Shown: positions 39,539 to 47,861 of the stretch, in pieces
Layout of the letters: each line of letters starts with the position of its first letter
Position numbering within the stretch: position 1 is the stretch's first letter
NCBI GenBank assembly: GCA_003577165.1
Contig: QEUM01000012.1
Span: 1-64,000, forward strand
DNA length: 64,000 nucleotides
Source of the DNA: Armatimonadota bacterium
GTDB lineage: Bacteria; Armatimonadota; Fimbriimonadia; Fimbriimonadales; ATM1
Reading direction: 5' to 3'
The notes under the pieces: generated by a model
Database searches by the model: none
Told to the model about the DNA's origin: nothing
What the model saw: the letters and a program-made list of their open reading frames with translations, nothing else
Made by a program: the position numbers and the translations under genes

Positions 39539-42088
39539 GTGGCGAAGAAGAAACTCGTAATCATCGACGGCTACAGCCTTCTGTTTCGCGCCTTCTACGG
39601 CACTCGATTTCTCAGCACGAGCGACGGCAGGCCGACCAACGCTCTCTTCGGCTTCGTCAACATGCTGTTTCGGCTGCTCGAACGTGAAAGCCCGGACTCC
39701 ATCTTCGTGGCCCTCGACGCCCCAGGAAAGACCTTCCGAGATCATGAATATCCGGAATACAAAGCGACGAGAGGTGAAACGCCTGAAGAACTCAAACCGC
39801 AACTGCTCGCAGTGCGCGACCTCATCTCCGCGCTGAACTTCCCGATCTACGAAATGACTGGCTACGAAGCCGACGACATCGTCGGTACCATCAGCCGAAA
39901 TGCCGAGAAGAACGGTTACGAAACCCTCATCGTCACCGGCGACTTGGATCAACTCCAACTGGTGGATCCGAACGTCACCGTGATGACGACTCGTCAGGGA
40001 GTAACCGACGTCGTCTTTTATGACCCACCTGCCGTGCGAGACAGATACGGCATTGAACCGAGCCGAATTCCGGACTACAAAGCCTTGGTCGGCGACCCCA
40101 GCGACAACATCCCCGGCGTGCCGGGGGTGGGGGAGAAGACCGCGACGAAACTCCTGCAGCAGTTCGAAACGGTGGAGGACATCATCGCAAACCTCGACAA
40201 AGTCGAGGAGAAGTACAAAAAGAAGATCGAGCCTTGCGTCGAGCAGATTCCGAAATCGAAATGGCTTGCCACCATCGCAACGAACGTGCCGATTGACATT
40301 CGATACGAGCCTTTTCGGGTCTCGCCTGATGGGCTGCGCGGCGCAGCGGCGATTCTGGAAAGCCTCGAGTTCCGCTCCCAGTTGAAGCGATTGCCCGCCA
40401 TTCTCGCGCCGTACATGGAGAAGGGCGCCGCCCCTGTCCAGGCGACGCTTGACATTGAAGAGCGGCCCGCCGTGGATGCGGTCGCAGCCAAGTCCGCGGC
40501 TGAGGTCTTGAGATGGTTGGGCGACGGCGAGTTCTCGATTCTCGTGGAAGGCGAAGAAGCGGCGATCTGCTCCGGAGGAGAGGTCAAGACGCTCGACGTG
40601 ATAAGTGCCCACGAGGTGTTTGCCAAAAAGCGCGAGAAGGCCTTCACGCACGACGCCAAGCCACTCATGCTCGCGTCGGGAACTCACGAACGGGTCGCCT
40701 TCGACACGATGATCGCTGGCTACGTCCTCCAGTCGGGCCGCACTGAATACAATCTCGCCGACCTTGTCCAGGGATATCTCGACGAGCCCCCACCCAGGTC
40801 GTTGGCCGAGCGCGCCTCCGCCATCTCTCGCCTCGTGCCTGAAATGAAGTCGCGACTTGAAGCGGAAGGGCAGTGGTACGTTTGCGATTCCATCGAAGTG
40901 CCCTTGACTCCGGTTCTTGCGGACATGGAGAAAGTGGGCATCCGTGTTGAGCAGTCGCTTCTGGCCGACTACAGCGGAGAACTTGACCAAATGATGCGGC
41001 AAACCGCATCGCGAATCCACTCCCTGGCCGGAGAAGAGTTCAATATCGGCTCGACGCAGCAACTTGGAAAGATCCTCTTCGAGAAACTGGGCATCCCGTC
41101 ACCGAAGAAGACCAAGACCGGCTACGCGACCGGAGCCGACATCCTGAGCCAACTCGCAGCCGAATACGAAATCTGCGCCGAAGTTCTCAACTGGCGCGAG
41201 TTATCCAAAATCAAGAGCACTTACGCCGACGCGCTTCCGAAACTCGTGGGTGCCGACGGGAGAATTCACACCACCTATCAGCAAGCGGGCGCCGCAACCG
41301 GCCGTCTGAGCAGCGCCGATCCCAACTTGCAGAACATCCCGATCCGCACGGAGATTGGACGCCACATCCGACGCGCGTTCATCGCGGACAAAGGTTTCGA
41401 CCTCGCCTCGCTCGACTACTCGCAAATCGAACTGCGCCTCCTGGCTCACGCCTGCGGCGACCCTACGCTCGTGGACGCATTTCAAACGGGGAAAGACGTG
41501 CACGCCGCCACTGCGTCCATCATGTGGAATGAGCCGATCGAAAACGTTTCAGGCGCGCACCGCCGCTACGCGAAGATGCTGAATTACGCAGTGTTGTACG
41601 GGGTGACGGACTTCGGACTCGCCAACCAACTCGGCGGAGCCTTCACCGTGCAGGAGGCGAAGCGCCTCATCGAAAACTACTTCGAGCGCTTTCCGAAAGT
41701 GCGCGAATTCATGGACGCGACGATCGCAGAAGCCCGGGCGAAAGGATTCACCACGACCTTGGTCGGTAGGCGCAGGTACTTCCCGGAGATTCACTCCGCG
41801 AATCGAGCCATCCGGCAGTATGCGGAGCGACAGGCCATCAACGCCCCCCTCCAGGGCGGCTCGGCCGACATGATCAAACTCGCGATGCTTCGGGTGAGAG
41901 AACTGATTAAGGGCCGAAAGAGCCGCCTCCTGCTGCAGGTGCACGACGAACTCCTCTTCGAACTCCACTCGTCCGAGAAGAAACTCGTGACAGATCTCAA
42001 GGAAGCGATGGAGAGCGCTCTGCCGCTCTCGGTTCCCGTGGAAGTGGACGTCTCGGTCGGACCGAATTGGTCCGAACTCAAAAACTGA
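39539..42088 (+). CDS. polA: DNA polymerase I
   Basis: 849 aa from a GTG start. Residues 1 to about 290 are the 5'-nuclease domain (KKKLVIIDGYSLLFRAFYGT; YEADDIVGTISR; TGDLDQLQLVD; VGDPSDNIPGVPGVGEKTAT). The region around 310-470 holds a 3'-5' exonuclease-like fold in which the acidic DxE motif is replaced by FSILVEGE, so proofreading is probably lost. Polymerase motif A is DYSQIELR (near 626), motif B RYAKMLNYAVLYG, motif C QVHDELLFE (near 800). It fills gaps in replication and repair. It converges with rplA, and a hairpin overlaps its stop. Confidence 0.95.
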   Translation: MAKKKLVIIDGYSLLFRAFYGTRFLSTSDGRPTNALFGFVNMLFRLLERESPDSIFVALDAPGKTFRDHEYPEYKATRGETPEELKPQLLAVRDLISALNFPIYEMTGYEADDIVGTISRNAEKNGYETLIVTGDLDQLQLVDPNVTVMTTRQGVTDVVFYDPPAVRDRYGIEPSRIPDYKALVGDPSDNIPGVPGVGEKTATKLLQQFETVEDIIANLDKVEEKYKKKIEPCVEQIPKSKWLATIATNVPIDIRYEPFRVSPDGLRGAAAILESLEFRSQLKRLPAILAPYMEKGAAPVQATLDIEERPAVDAVAAKSAAEVLRWLGDGEFSILVEGEEAAICSGGEVKTLDVISAHEVFAKKREKAFTHDAKPLMLASGTHERVAFDTMIAGYVLQSGRTEYNLADLVQGYLDEPPPRSLAERASAISRLVPEMKSRLEAEGQWYVCDSIEVPLTPVLADMEKVGIRVEQSLLADYSGELDQMMRQTASRIHSLAGEEFNIGSTQQLGKILFEKLGIPSPKKTKTGYATGADILSQLAAEYEICAEVLNWRELSKIKSTYADALPKLVGADGRIHTTYQQAGAATGRLSSADPNLQNIPIRTEIGRHIRRAFIADKGFDLASLDYSQIELRLLAHACGDPTLVDAFQTGKDVHAATASIMWNEPIENVSGAHRRYAKMLNYAVLYGVTDFGLANQLGGAFTVQEAKRLIENYFERFPKVREFMDATIAEARAKGFTTTLVGRRRYFPEIHSANRAIRQYAERQAINAPLQGGSADMIKLAMLRVRELIKGRKSRLLLQVHDELLFELHSSEKKLVTDLKEAMESALPLSVPVEVDVSVGPNWSELKN

Positions 42089-42117
42089 TGCGCACCGCCA
42101 AAAGGGGTGCGCATCAG
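42080..42117 (-). terminator. Intrinsic terminator of the secE-nusG-rplKA operon
   Basis: CTGATGCGCACC pairs perfectly with GGTGCGCATCAG. On the minus strand the stem is followed by TTTTT, so it terminates the ribosomal-protein transcript. The element overlaps the last codons and stop of polA, and may also slow polymerase on the plus strand. Confidence 0.85.
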
Positions 42118-42133
42118 TCCGAGTACTGCGCGG

Positions 42134-42853
42134 TTACAATGCCGCTTTCGATGCCACCGAGGGATCGATCCTGAAACTCGGTCCCATAGTGCTGCTCAAG
42201 GTAACCGTCACCAAATACTTGCCTTTCGCGCTCGAAGGCTTGGCTTTAAGCAGTGCGGAAAGCGCCGCGTTCAGATTCTCCTTGAGTTGATCTTCGGAGA
42301 ACGAGACTTTGCCAATTGGCATATGAATAATGCCGGCCTTGTCGTTGCGATATTCGACGCGCGTCGCCTGTTTGATCTCGCGCACCGCGCTCGCGACGTC
42401 GTCCGTCAGCGTTCCGCTCTTCTTGTTCGGCGTCTTGGGCCCAAGCACGCGTCCGATCTTCGCGAGCACGGGCGCCATCTCCTGAGCGGCAATCAGCACA
42501 TCAAACGCCTTGAATCCGCCCGCGATCTTCTCGACGAGTTCGTCGCCTCCGACTTCGTCCGCGCCAGCGGCTTCCGCTGCCGCAGCCTGATCGCCCTTCG
42601 CCAATACGGCGACCTTCCGCGATTTCCCGGTCCCATGCGGCAGATTGCACGTTCCCCTCACGTTTTGGTCGCCCTTCTTCGAATCGATGCCGAGTCGAAC
42701 CGCGAGGTCCACGGTTTCCGCAAACTTGGCCGTCGCCGACTTCTTAACGAGCGCCACCGCCTCATCGGGCGAGTGGAGGGTGAGGCGATCTGTGCCCTGC
42801 CTCACGGCTTGGTAGCGGGCGCTGCGCGCCTGCTTTCTGACGTTCTGTCTCAT
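42134..42853 (-). CDS. rplA: 50S ribosomal protein L1
   Basis: 239 aa, with a strong ribosome site AAGGAG. L1 signatures: SPDEAVALVKKSATAKFAET, RLGIDSKKGDQNVRGTCNLP with GTGKSRKVAV, and IGKVSFSEDQLKENLNAALS. It binds 23S rRNA at the L1 stalk and in many bacteria represses its own operon's translation. It follows rplK; rplJ and rplL, which usually come next, are not here. Confidence 0.97.
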   Translation of the reverse strand: MRQNVRKQARSARYQAVRQGTDRLTLHSPDEAVALVKKSATAKFAETVDLAVRLGIDSKKGDQNVRGTCNLPHGTGKSRKVAVLAKGDQAAAAEAAGADEVGGDELVEKIAGGFKAFDVLIAAQEMAPVLAKIGRVLGPKTPNKKSGTLTDDVASAVREIKQATRVEYRNDKAGIIHMPIGKVSFSEDQLKENLNAALSALLKAKPSSAKGKYLVTVTLSSTMGPSFRIDPSVASKAAL

Positions 42854-42926
42854 GTTCTTCTCCTTGTGGTTCTAACGAGCCTTCGCTCTCCCAACTTGGC
42901 TTCGCACTATTGCGAAGCCGAAATCG

Positions 42927-43352
42927 TCACTCTTCGATCTCGATGCCCATCGAGCGCGCCGTTCCGGCAAGCACGCGCATCGCTTGATTCACGTCGTCCG
43001 TGTTGAGGTCTGCCATCTTCTGCTGCGCGATCTCCCGCAGCTTGTCTTTCTTTAACTTGGCGACCTTCTCCTTGAGCGGACTGCCGCTGCCCTTCTCGAC
43101 ACCCGCCGCTTTCTTAAGCAGGTCGCTTGCGAGCGGCTGCTTGATGACGAACGTGTACGACTTGTCTTCGTAAACGGTGATCGCGACGGGAAGCGTCGAA
43201 CCGATCTGGTTCATCGTCATTTCATTGAACTTCTTGATGAACTCCATCATGTTGATGCCCGCCTGACCGAGCGCGGGACCGATCGGCGGCGCAGGCGTCG
43301 CCTTGCCGGCAGGGATGTTCAACTTGATGTTTCCAGTTATCTTCTTTGCCAT
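42927..43352 (-). CDS. rplK: 50S ribosomal protein L11
   Basis: 141 aa, normal length. The start is [20 protein letters not shown] with [20 protein letters not shown], the L11 N-terminal domain. The C-terminal rRNA-binding domain ends [20 protein letters not shown]. It is a part of the GTPase-associated centre. It lies between nusG (12 bp upstream) and rplA (73 bp downstream) in the classical order. Confidence 0.97.
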   Translation of the reverse strand: MAKKITGNIKLNIPAGKATPAPPIGPALGQAGINMMEFIKKFNEMTMNQIGSTLPVAITVYEDKSYTFVIKQPLASDLLKKAAGVEKGSGSPLKEKVAKLKKDKLREIAQQKMADLNTDDVNQAMRVLAGTARSMGIEIEE

Positions 43353-43364
43353 TTCAAATCACCG

Positions 43365-43892
43365 TCAGACTTTCTCAACTTGCGTGAAGTCCAATTCCAC
43401 GGGCGTATCACGCCCGAAAATCGTAAGCAAAACTTTCAATTTCTGCCGATCCGCGAGCACCTCTTCCACCTTCCCAGGGAAATCCGCGAAGGGGCCTTCG
43501 AGCACGCGCACCGAATCGCCGCGCTGCCAGGGAACGTGCGGCCGTTCCTTGCTCTCGTCAATTCGGCTCATGATCCCTTGAATCTCGGCTTCGTCCATGG
43601 GCACTGGCCGCGTTCCCGAAGACACGAATCCTGTCACGCCCGATGTGCGCTTGATGAACTTGAACAGTTCGTCGTCTGGATTCATCCGAATGAGCACGTA
43701 CCCAGGGAAGACTTTGCGATCCGCCTCGATCCGCTTGCCGCGAATCGTCTTTACCGTCTTCTCTTTCGGAATCAATATTTCAAAGATGTCGCGATCCCAA
43801 TGGCCTTCCTCGATCGCCATGCGGCGAATCAGTCGGCTCACCTTGTCTTCGTGGCCCGCGAGCGTGTGGACGGCGTACCAGGAACTCGGCAT
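43365..43892 (-). CDS. nusG: Transcription antitermination factor NusG
   Basis: 175 aa from ATG 43890-43892, overlapping the stop of secE by one base (TAATG). The NGN domain begins SSWYAVHTLAGHEDKVSRLI and contains RKVFPGYVLIRMNPDDELFK; the KOW domain is GDSVRVLEGPFADFPGKVEE. It binds RNA polymerase and links transcription to translation or Rho. It is in its standard place between secE and rplK. Confidence 0.96.
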   Translation of the reverse strand: MPSSWYAVHTLAGHEDKVSRLIRRMAIEEGHWDRDIFEILIPKEKTVKTIRGKRIEADRKVFPGYVLIRMNPDDELFKFIKRTSGVTGFVSSGTRPVPMDEAEIQGIMSRIDESKERPHVPWQRGDSVRVLEGPFADFPGKVEEVLADRQKLKVLLTIFGRDTPVELDFTQVEKV

Positions 43893-44131
43893 TACGGCCG
43901 GCCCCCGAGAATCGCATCGATCCCCGTTCCGACCACGAGCCCGAACGCCCACAGGTAAATCGAAAACACGACGCAGACGATGAGGACAACTCCCGTCAGA
44001 CGAACGGTTTCAGCGCGCGTGGGCCATACGACCTTGCGCATTTCCGCGGCCACCTCTGCGAAGTAGCCCTTGAGGCCCCCTTTTGCTTTTGGCAGGGGGA
44101 TGCGTTGCGGCGGCTTATGCTTGTCTGCCAT
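43892..44131 (-). CDS. secE: Preprotein translocase subunit SecE
   Basis: 79 aa from ATG 44129-44131. A short cytosolic stretch KGYFAEVAAEMRKVVWPTRA carries the conserved SecE amphipathic segment with KVVWPTR. One membrane helix follows (LTGVVLIVCVVFSIYLWAFG). It stabilises SecY in the Sec channel. This is the single-helix type. An upstream extension to 44218 is rejected because it is not protein-like. Confidence 0.93.
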   Translation of the reverse strand: MADKHKPPQRIPLPKAKGGLKGYFAEVAAEMRKVVWPTRAETVRLTGVVLIVCVVFSIYLWAFGLVVGTGIDAILGGRP

Positions 44132-44220
44132 GAGGCGTTCTTGCTCCCGGACGAGTTGGGGGGAACCCCCATAGAATACTTCGCGGGAGGGCCTTTCCGC
44201 AACCGCCCCTCGGTACACTC

Positions 44221-44901
44221 GTGGCCATGTTGACCGGAACTGCTCTGTGGATCGCCCTCATCCCAGCCCTCGGGCCGATCGACCGATACGGCGGGGCGCC
44301 AACCGTCGCCGACGGGGCCGGAATCGCCCTCAAGACCGAGATGGTGAAGATCGCCATCGGCAAGCGAGATGCCGCCGTCGAAGCGCGCTACGTCTTCAAG
44401 AACCTCACCGCGAAAGAGATCAAGACCAGCCTGAGGCTTCCTCTAATCGCCACGGACTCGCCCCTTCCTCCAGCCGCCAACCTCTTCCCGGAGTTCAGGG
44501 CCACCTGGGACAATGCCCCGGCCACGTGGACGCTCAGCGCCGGCCCGCAAGTCGGGGGCTCGGAGGTCTTCTCTTACGAAAAGTCCTACTTCATCCCCGT
44601 GCTCCTGAAGCCAAGCGCGACCCACGTCCTTCGCTGCTCCTATCGGACCTCCCTCGGCAAGGCCGACCTCGCCCGGTATGTCGCCTACCGAACGGGCGGC
44701 GCACGGTCCTTCGAAGGGAGAGTCGAAAGGGCGGACCTCAGCTACACCTACGCACCCGACACCGTGTTCGAGATCCTCGCGTTCACCCCCGCCTGGAAGT
44801 GGGCGTGGGGCACAACCGGCGCCTACTGCATGAGGCAAGACTTCGAACCGGCCGAGGGGGAGACCATGTCTATGGTCTTCTATCCCGCGGACCTTCGCTG
44901 A
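44221..44901 (+). CDS. Exported DUF4424-like protein
   Basis: 226 aa from GTG 44221 (an ATG two codons later is equally good), with a leader LTGTALWIALIPALG. The mature part starts GAGIALKTEMVKIAIGKRDA and AVEARYVFKNLTAKEIKTSL then RLPL. This recalls DUF4424 proteins, which describe a 'metal-free' beta-sandwich repeating such VxVxYxFxN segments. The rest is beta-rich with two cysteines (LRCSY and GAYCMRQD) that may form a disulphide. The function is unknown. It is divergent from secE. Confidence 0.55.
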   Translation: MAMLTGTALWIALIPALGPIDRYGGAPTVADGAGIALKTEMVKIAIGKRDAAVEARYVFKNLTAKEIKTSLRLPLIATDSPLPPAANLFPEFRATWDNAPATWTLSAGPQVGGSEVFSYEKSYFIPVLLKPSATHVLRCSYRTSLGKADLARYVAYRTGGARSFEGRVERADLSYTYAPDTVFEILAFTPAWKWAWGTTGAYCMRQDFEPAEGETMSMVFYPADLR

Positions 44902-44976
44902 ACACCTGCAAATCTGCCTGGTTCCTCCGATAATTCAGCCTGGACGGCGGTGACCGTCCCATGGAGAGATCGGAGA

Positions 44977-45249
44977 ATGCCTACCCAGGGACACGCAAAG
45001 GCGCGTTCGGACGCCATGAGCATTAGCGCGGCCAGCGCCATAACCGGCGTAGAGATTCACACCTTGAGATATTGGGAGACCGAGTTCTCGGAGTTCCTGA
45101 GTCCGGTTCGAACTCGAGGGGGCCAAAGGCGATATCGGCCCGAGGACATTCAGACCATCTTCACCATCAAACGCCTGCTGCGGGATGAGATGTACAGCAT
45201 CGCGGGGGCTCGACGGTTCCTGCAGATGCAGATGCGACACGCGGCGTAA
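44977..45249 (+). CDS. Short MerR-family regulator
   Basis: 90 aa from ATG 44977 behind GGAG. It consists of a MerR winged helix-turn-helix only: SISAASAITGVEIHTLRYWE, TRGGQRRYRPEDIQTIFTIK, and LLRDEMYSIAGARRFLQM. There is no effector domain. Such short MerR-like proteins act by themselves or through partners; related single-domain forms occur beside cell-division and surface-polymer genes. It ends 3 bp before the GTG of the TPR glycosyltransferase gene, so the two form one unit. Confidence 0.85.
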   Translation: MPTQGHAKARSDAMSISAASAITGVEIHTLRYWETEFSEFLSPVRTRGGQRRYRPEDIQTIFTIKRLLRDEMYSIAGARRFLQMQMRHAA

Positions 45250-45252
45250 CTC

Positions 45253-47331
45253 GTGAATCCACAGACCGCCGTCACCGAGTCTCGGCAACTCCAGTCTAAG
45301 CGGAGATGGCTCGAAGCCGAACGGCCCATCCGCGAGGCTCTCGCAGCACACCCGAATCATCCCGAACTCTGTCTCGAACTTGCGATGCTTCGGTGCTTCG
45401 CCGCGGCGGAAGACGAAGCGCTCCGCCTTCTTCCTCACGCCCGCACGGCAGAGGGGGGGGCGCGCCTGGTCGAGATCCTCGCCGCTCACTACAAGTGCCG
45501 AAAGCTCGCTGCGCGAGCGCTCGGCATCAACGATCCCGTGGCGGAAGACGGATGGAGGGCTGCGCGAGCAGCCGCCGGAGCGATCGGAATCTCAATCGAA
45601 GATCTGCCTGGAATCCGCCTAACGGCTTGCCTGATCGCCAAGAACGAAGAAAAGCACATCGAGCCCTGCCTTCGCTCGCTCAACGGCTTCGTGGATGAAA
45701 TCGTGGTCGTCGACACCGGTTCGACTGATCGAACCGCCCAGATCGCCGAATCACTCGGCGCGAAGGTCGGCGTCTTCGAGTGGTGCGATGACTTCGCGCT
45801 CGCTCGCAACGCCTCACTCGAACTCGCCACCGGAGACTGGATACTCTGGATTGATGCGGACGAGCGACTCGACGTCGACTCGAAGACGTCCCTCATCTCG
45901 GGCCTCGTAAGGCCTCACTTCGGCGGATACACGATTCAAATCCTCAACTTCCTCAACGAAAGCGAACAGATCGATCAAATCATCCACCGACCGTGTCGCC
46001 TGTTCCGAAAACTGCCGGGCGTGCAGTTCGAAGGAAGAGTCCATGAACAGGTCGCACCCTCGATCGAGCGTCTCGGCCTTCCCGTCGCGAGGCTCGAAGG
46101 CGTGCGCCTTAAGCACTATGGCTACAGAAGGGAGGAGCGAAAGGCGAAAGGAAAGGACGAGCGCAACATACGCCTCATCGAGCGTGAACTCGAAGAGAGC
46201 CCGGACGACGGCTTTCAACTCTTCAACCTCGCAAACAGCCACTTTACGATCGGCAACTGGTCGCAGGCAGCAGAGAACTGCGAGCGTGCGTCAAAAACCC
46301 TCGCACCGGGAATATATCACGGACAGTTCTGCTATCAGCTCTGGGCGACATCGCTCCACATGCTGGGCAAGAACGAAGCCGCGCTCTCCGTCTGCGCCGC
46401 TGCGCAAGGCGCGGGATTCGGTGGCCCGTTAGTCGAATTCGCCCGCGCGATTGCACTCAAAGCCCTCCAGCGATACGATGAAGCGATCGAGTGCTGCCGA
46501 CTGGCCGAGTCTCTTCCGCTTGACGACTCAGAGACGGGCGACCGCTCGATTTCTGCATACAAAGCGCGCTTCCTCGCTGCACAAATCTACGAGGAACTCG
46601 GCGACTGGACTTCGGCCGCTCGTGAATTCGAATCCGTCTGGCAAACCGTTCCGGAGTTCCTTGCAGCGCGCCTCGGCCTCGCCAACGCGCTGAGACATCT
46701 CGGCGAATTCGATGAGGCCCTCGAACACGCGAAGGCGGCGATGAGTTCACCTGATGTCGCCGCTACCGCGGCCCACGTCGCGAAACTGTGCGCCGCCCAG
46801 TTGGGCAATCCTCACGAGATCGTCAGAATCCAGGAAGCGCTTTGGCGCACGGATGTGAACGACGAGGCCCTCTGGGCGCAGTGGGCGCTCGCTGCGGAGC
46901 AGGCCGAAGATTGGCCCACCGTCGCTCGCGCTTATGCCGAATATCTATCTCGCTTCGAACCCACCGCGCCCGCGATGATCAACGCAGGTCGCGCGCTCGC
47001 TCACGTCGGCAAGCATCGCGATGCGCTCGAGTGTTTCGAAGAGGCGGCCAGACTGGATCCCCAGGACGCGAACGTCTATTTCAACATCGGCGATCTCATG
47101 TACCGGTGCGGGAACTTCGCAGACTCGGCGATTTCGTACAAGGCTGGTCTCACGCTCGACCCATCGAACGCAGAAGGTTGGTTCACCCTCGGCAATGCCC
47201 TATTCCAATTGAGCAAGCACGAGGCAGCCCAAGTCGCGTACGAGCAGGCGATACGCATCAGGCCTGACCACCACCGAGCCGAAGCCAACCTTTCGGCACT
47301 GAAATCGGAAATGCTGCGGCTCGCGTCCTAA
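45253..47331 (+). CDS. Family 2 glycosyltransferase with TPR repeats
   Basis: 692 aa from GTG 45253. An N-terminal helical region (residues 1-110) precedes the GT2 domain: RLTACLIAKNEEKHIEPCLR, DEIVVVDTGSTDRTAQIAES, ARNASLELATGDWILWIDAD with the DxD in WIDADE near 199. From about 310 the chain is a TPR array (FNLANSHFTIGNWSQAAENC; YDEAIECCRLAESLPLDD; ALECFEEAARLDPQDANVYF; DSAISYKAGLTLDPSNAEGW). SunS/'glycosyltransferase-TPR' enzymes of this layout transfer sugars to proteins or peptides. A role in glycosylating the exported or PEP-CTERM proteins is possible but only inferred. Confidence 0.85.
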   Translation: MNPQTAVTESRQLQSKRRWLEAERPIREALAAHPNHPELCLELAMLRCFAAAEDEALRLLPHARTAEGGARLVEILAAHYKCRKLAARALGINDPVAEDGWRAARAAAGAIGISIEDLPGIRLTACLIAKNEEKHIEPCLRSLNGFVDEIVVVDTGSTDRTAQIAESLGAKVGVFEWCDDFALARNASLELATGDWILWIDADERLDVDSKTSLISGLVRPHFGGYTIQILNFLNESEQIDQIIHRPCRLFRKLPGVQFEGRVHEQVAPSIERLGLPVARLEGVRLKHYGYRREERKAKGKDERNIRLIERELEESPDDGFQLFNLANSHFTIGNWSQAAENCERASKTLAPGIYHGQFCYQLWATSLHMLGKNEAALSVCAAAQGAGFGGPLVEFARAIALKALQRYDEAIECCRLAESLPLDDSETGDRSISAYKARFLAAQIYEELGDWTSAAREFESVWQTVPEFLAARLGLANALRHLGEFDEALEHAKAAMSSPDVAATAAHVAKLCAAQLGNPHEIVRIQEALWRTDVNDEALWAQWALAAEQAEDWPTVARAYAEYLSRFEPTAPAMINAGRALAHVGKHRDALECFEEAARLDPQDANVYFNIGDLMYRCGNFADSAISYKAGLTLDPSNAEGWFTLGNALFQLSKHEAAQVAYEQAIRIRPDHHRAEANLSALKSEMLRLAS

Positions 47332-47774
47332 CTTTCGCTGCGCCGCTTAATCGCGTCCAACATCCCGGACACGTTCTGTGTGACGATGTGCAGGACGACC
47401 TTCTTCAGGAGTGCGCCCAGCAGGGGAACATCGTACTCATACTCGAGGTAACTGTGGAGTTCGGTCCCGCCGTCTTTCTCGCGAAACTCCCAGTATCCGA
47501 CCATTTTGTCGTAGTCCCCTTCGGTCTGTCGGAAGTCAACTCGACGAAGTTCGCGATTCCATCGGTCCTCCTGCTTCCACTTAACCGTAAGGCCGAACTG
47601 CGGAATGCGCCCAACCCACTCCGAAATTACGAGGTCTCCGTCCTGCTCGCGTGAGTTAACTTGAATGGACTTCACATCCGGCATGAAGGTCGGATAAGCC
47701 TCCAAATCGCGTGCGACCTCCATCACGCGCTCAACCGGCGCACCGATCTGCTTGTCCATCTCCACTACGGGCAT
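47328..47774 (-). CDS. SRPBCC/START-like (coenzyme Q-binding COQ10-type) protein
   Basis: About 148 aa from ATG 47772-47774; another ATG at 47804 adds ten residues. It shows the SRPBCC helix-grip pattern: VEMDKQIGAPVERVMEVARD, LEAYPTFMPDVKSIQVNSRE, and the closing long helix LLGALLKKVVLHIVTQNVSG. This resembles the 'polyketide cyclase/COQ10' branch, whose members bind lipids or quinones. The gene overlaps the end of the convergent glycosyltransferase gene by 4 bp. NDH-2 lies upstream on the same strand, so a quinone-related role is conceivable. Confidence 0.7.
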   Translation of the reverse strand: MPVVEMDKQIGAPVERVMEVARDLEAYPTFMPDVKSIQVNSREQDGDLVISEWVGRIPQFGLTVKWKQEDRWNRELRRVDFRQTEGDYDKMVGYWEFREKDGGTELHSYLEYEYDVPLLGALLKKVVLHIVTQNVSGMLDAIKRRSES

Positions 47775-47861
47775 GAGATGGAGGTTACCGCCACACGGCG
47801 TCATGCCGCAATTGGTCAGGCCTGAATTGGGGCATCGGCCTCCGTCGAAGGATGCGCGCTC

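Noticed and set aside
39305-41062. 585-codon minus-strand frame opposite polA
   Set aside because: Shadow of polA codon bias; no ribosome site or recognisable domain.
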